Shown one piece after another: positions 13,209 through 13,239 of a stretch of DNA of 13,239 nucleotides. The notes under the pieces are model-generated. The model was not told the origin of the DNA. It made no database searches and was given only the letters and a program-made list of their open reading frames with translations. Position 1 is the stretch's first letter, and every line of letters begins with the position of its first letter. A program made the position numbers and the translations under genes. This DNA comes from JAZDCJ01 sp036311985 (GTDB lineage: Bacteria > Actinomycetota > Actinomycetes > Actinomycetales > Micrococcaceae): assembly GCF_036311985.1 (NCBI RefSeq), contig NZ_JAZDCJ010000057.1. One strand, given 5' to 3'.

Positions 13209-13239
13209 CCCGTCCGCGCCCCGCGCAGACCAGTGCCGC

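Overview
The window is very GC-rich (roughly 70% or more by eye) and reads as actinobacterial chromosome, most likely order Micrococcales and possibly Micrococcaceae. The signs are strong G/C third-position bias, actinobacterial-type uracil-DNA glycosylase motifs, a DUF3263 gene followed by a membrane-anchored LytR_C protein, a solitary groEL under two CIRCE operators, and leaderless-type starts. The genus cannot be fixed by reading alone. No mobile element, CRISPR array, phage gene or toxin/defence island was found.

Left third (1-3600): tRNA-Thr(UGU), a strongly structured spacer, a minus-strand M20D amidohydrolase, then a divergent plus-strand GH33 sialidase. The sialidase shares a 100-bp promoter region with the amidohydrolase and has no signal peptide. 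A tRNA-Val(CAC) gene with a perfect intrinsic terminator follows. The two tRNA genes carry similar promoters at the same distance.

Middle (3600-9400): a structured spacer, then two minus-strand genes, an LLM-family flavin oxidoreductase and an MMPL/RND-type transporter. A 181-bp control region with two strong palindromes separates the MMPL gene from a divergent ThrE-type amino-acid exporter. The exporter carries an unusually long disordered N-terminal extension.

Right third (9390-13239): uracil-DNA glycosylase on the minus strand, divergent from a two-gene unit. That unit is a DUF3263 small DNA-binding-like protein plus a VirR-like single-pass protein with an extracytoplasmic LytR_C domain. 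The final gene is groEL (groL2 type), complete, with two CIRCE (HrcA) operators over its promoter and a leader of about 200 nt that forms a long hairpin.

The genes are mainly housekeeping and cell-envelope functions. I see no clear undescribed system. The most interesting points are regulatory or structural: the folded spacers at 203-305 and 3605-3700, the paired palindromes at 7181-7237, the palindrome over the -35 of the DUF3263/virR-like promoter, and the sialidase without an export signal.
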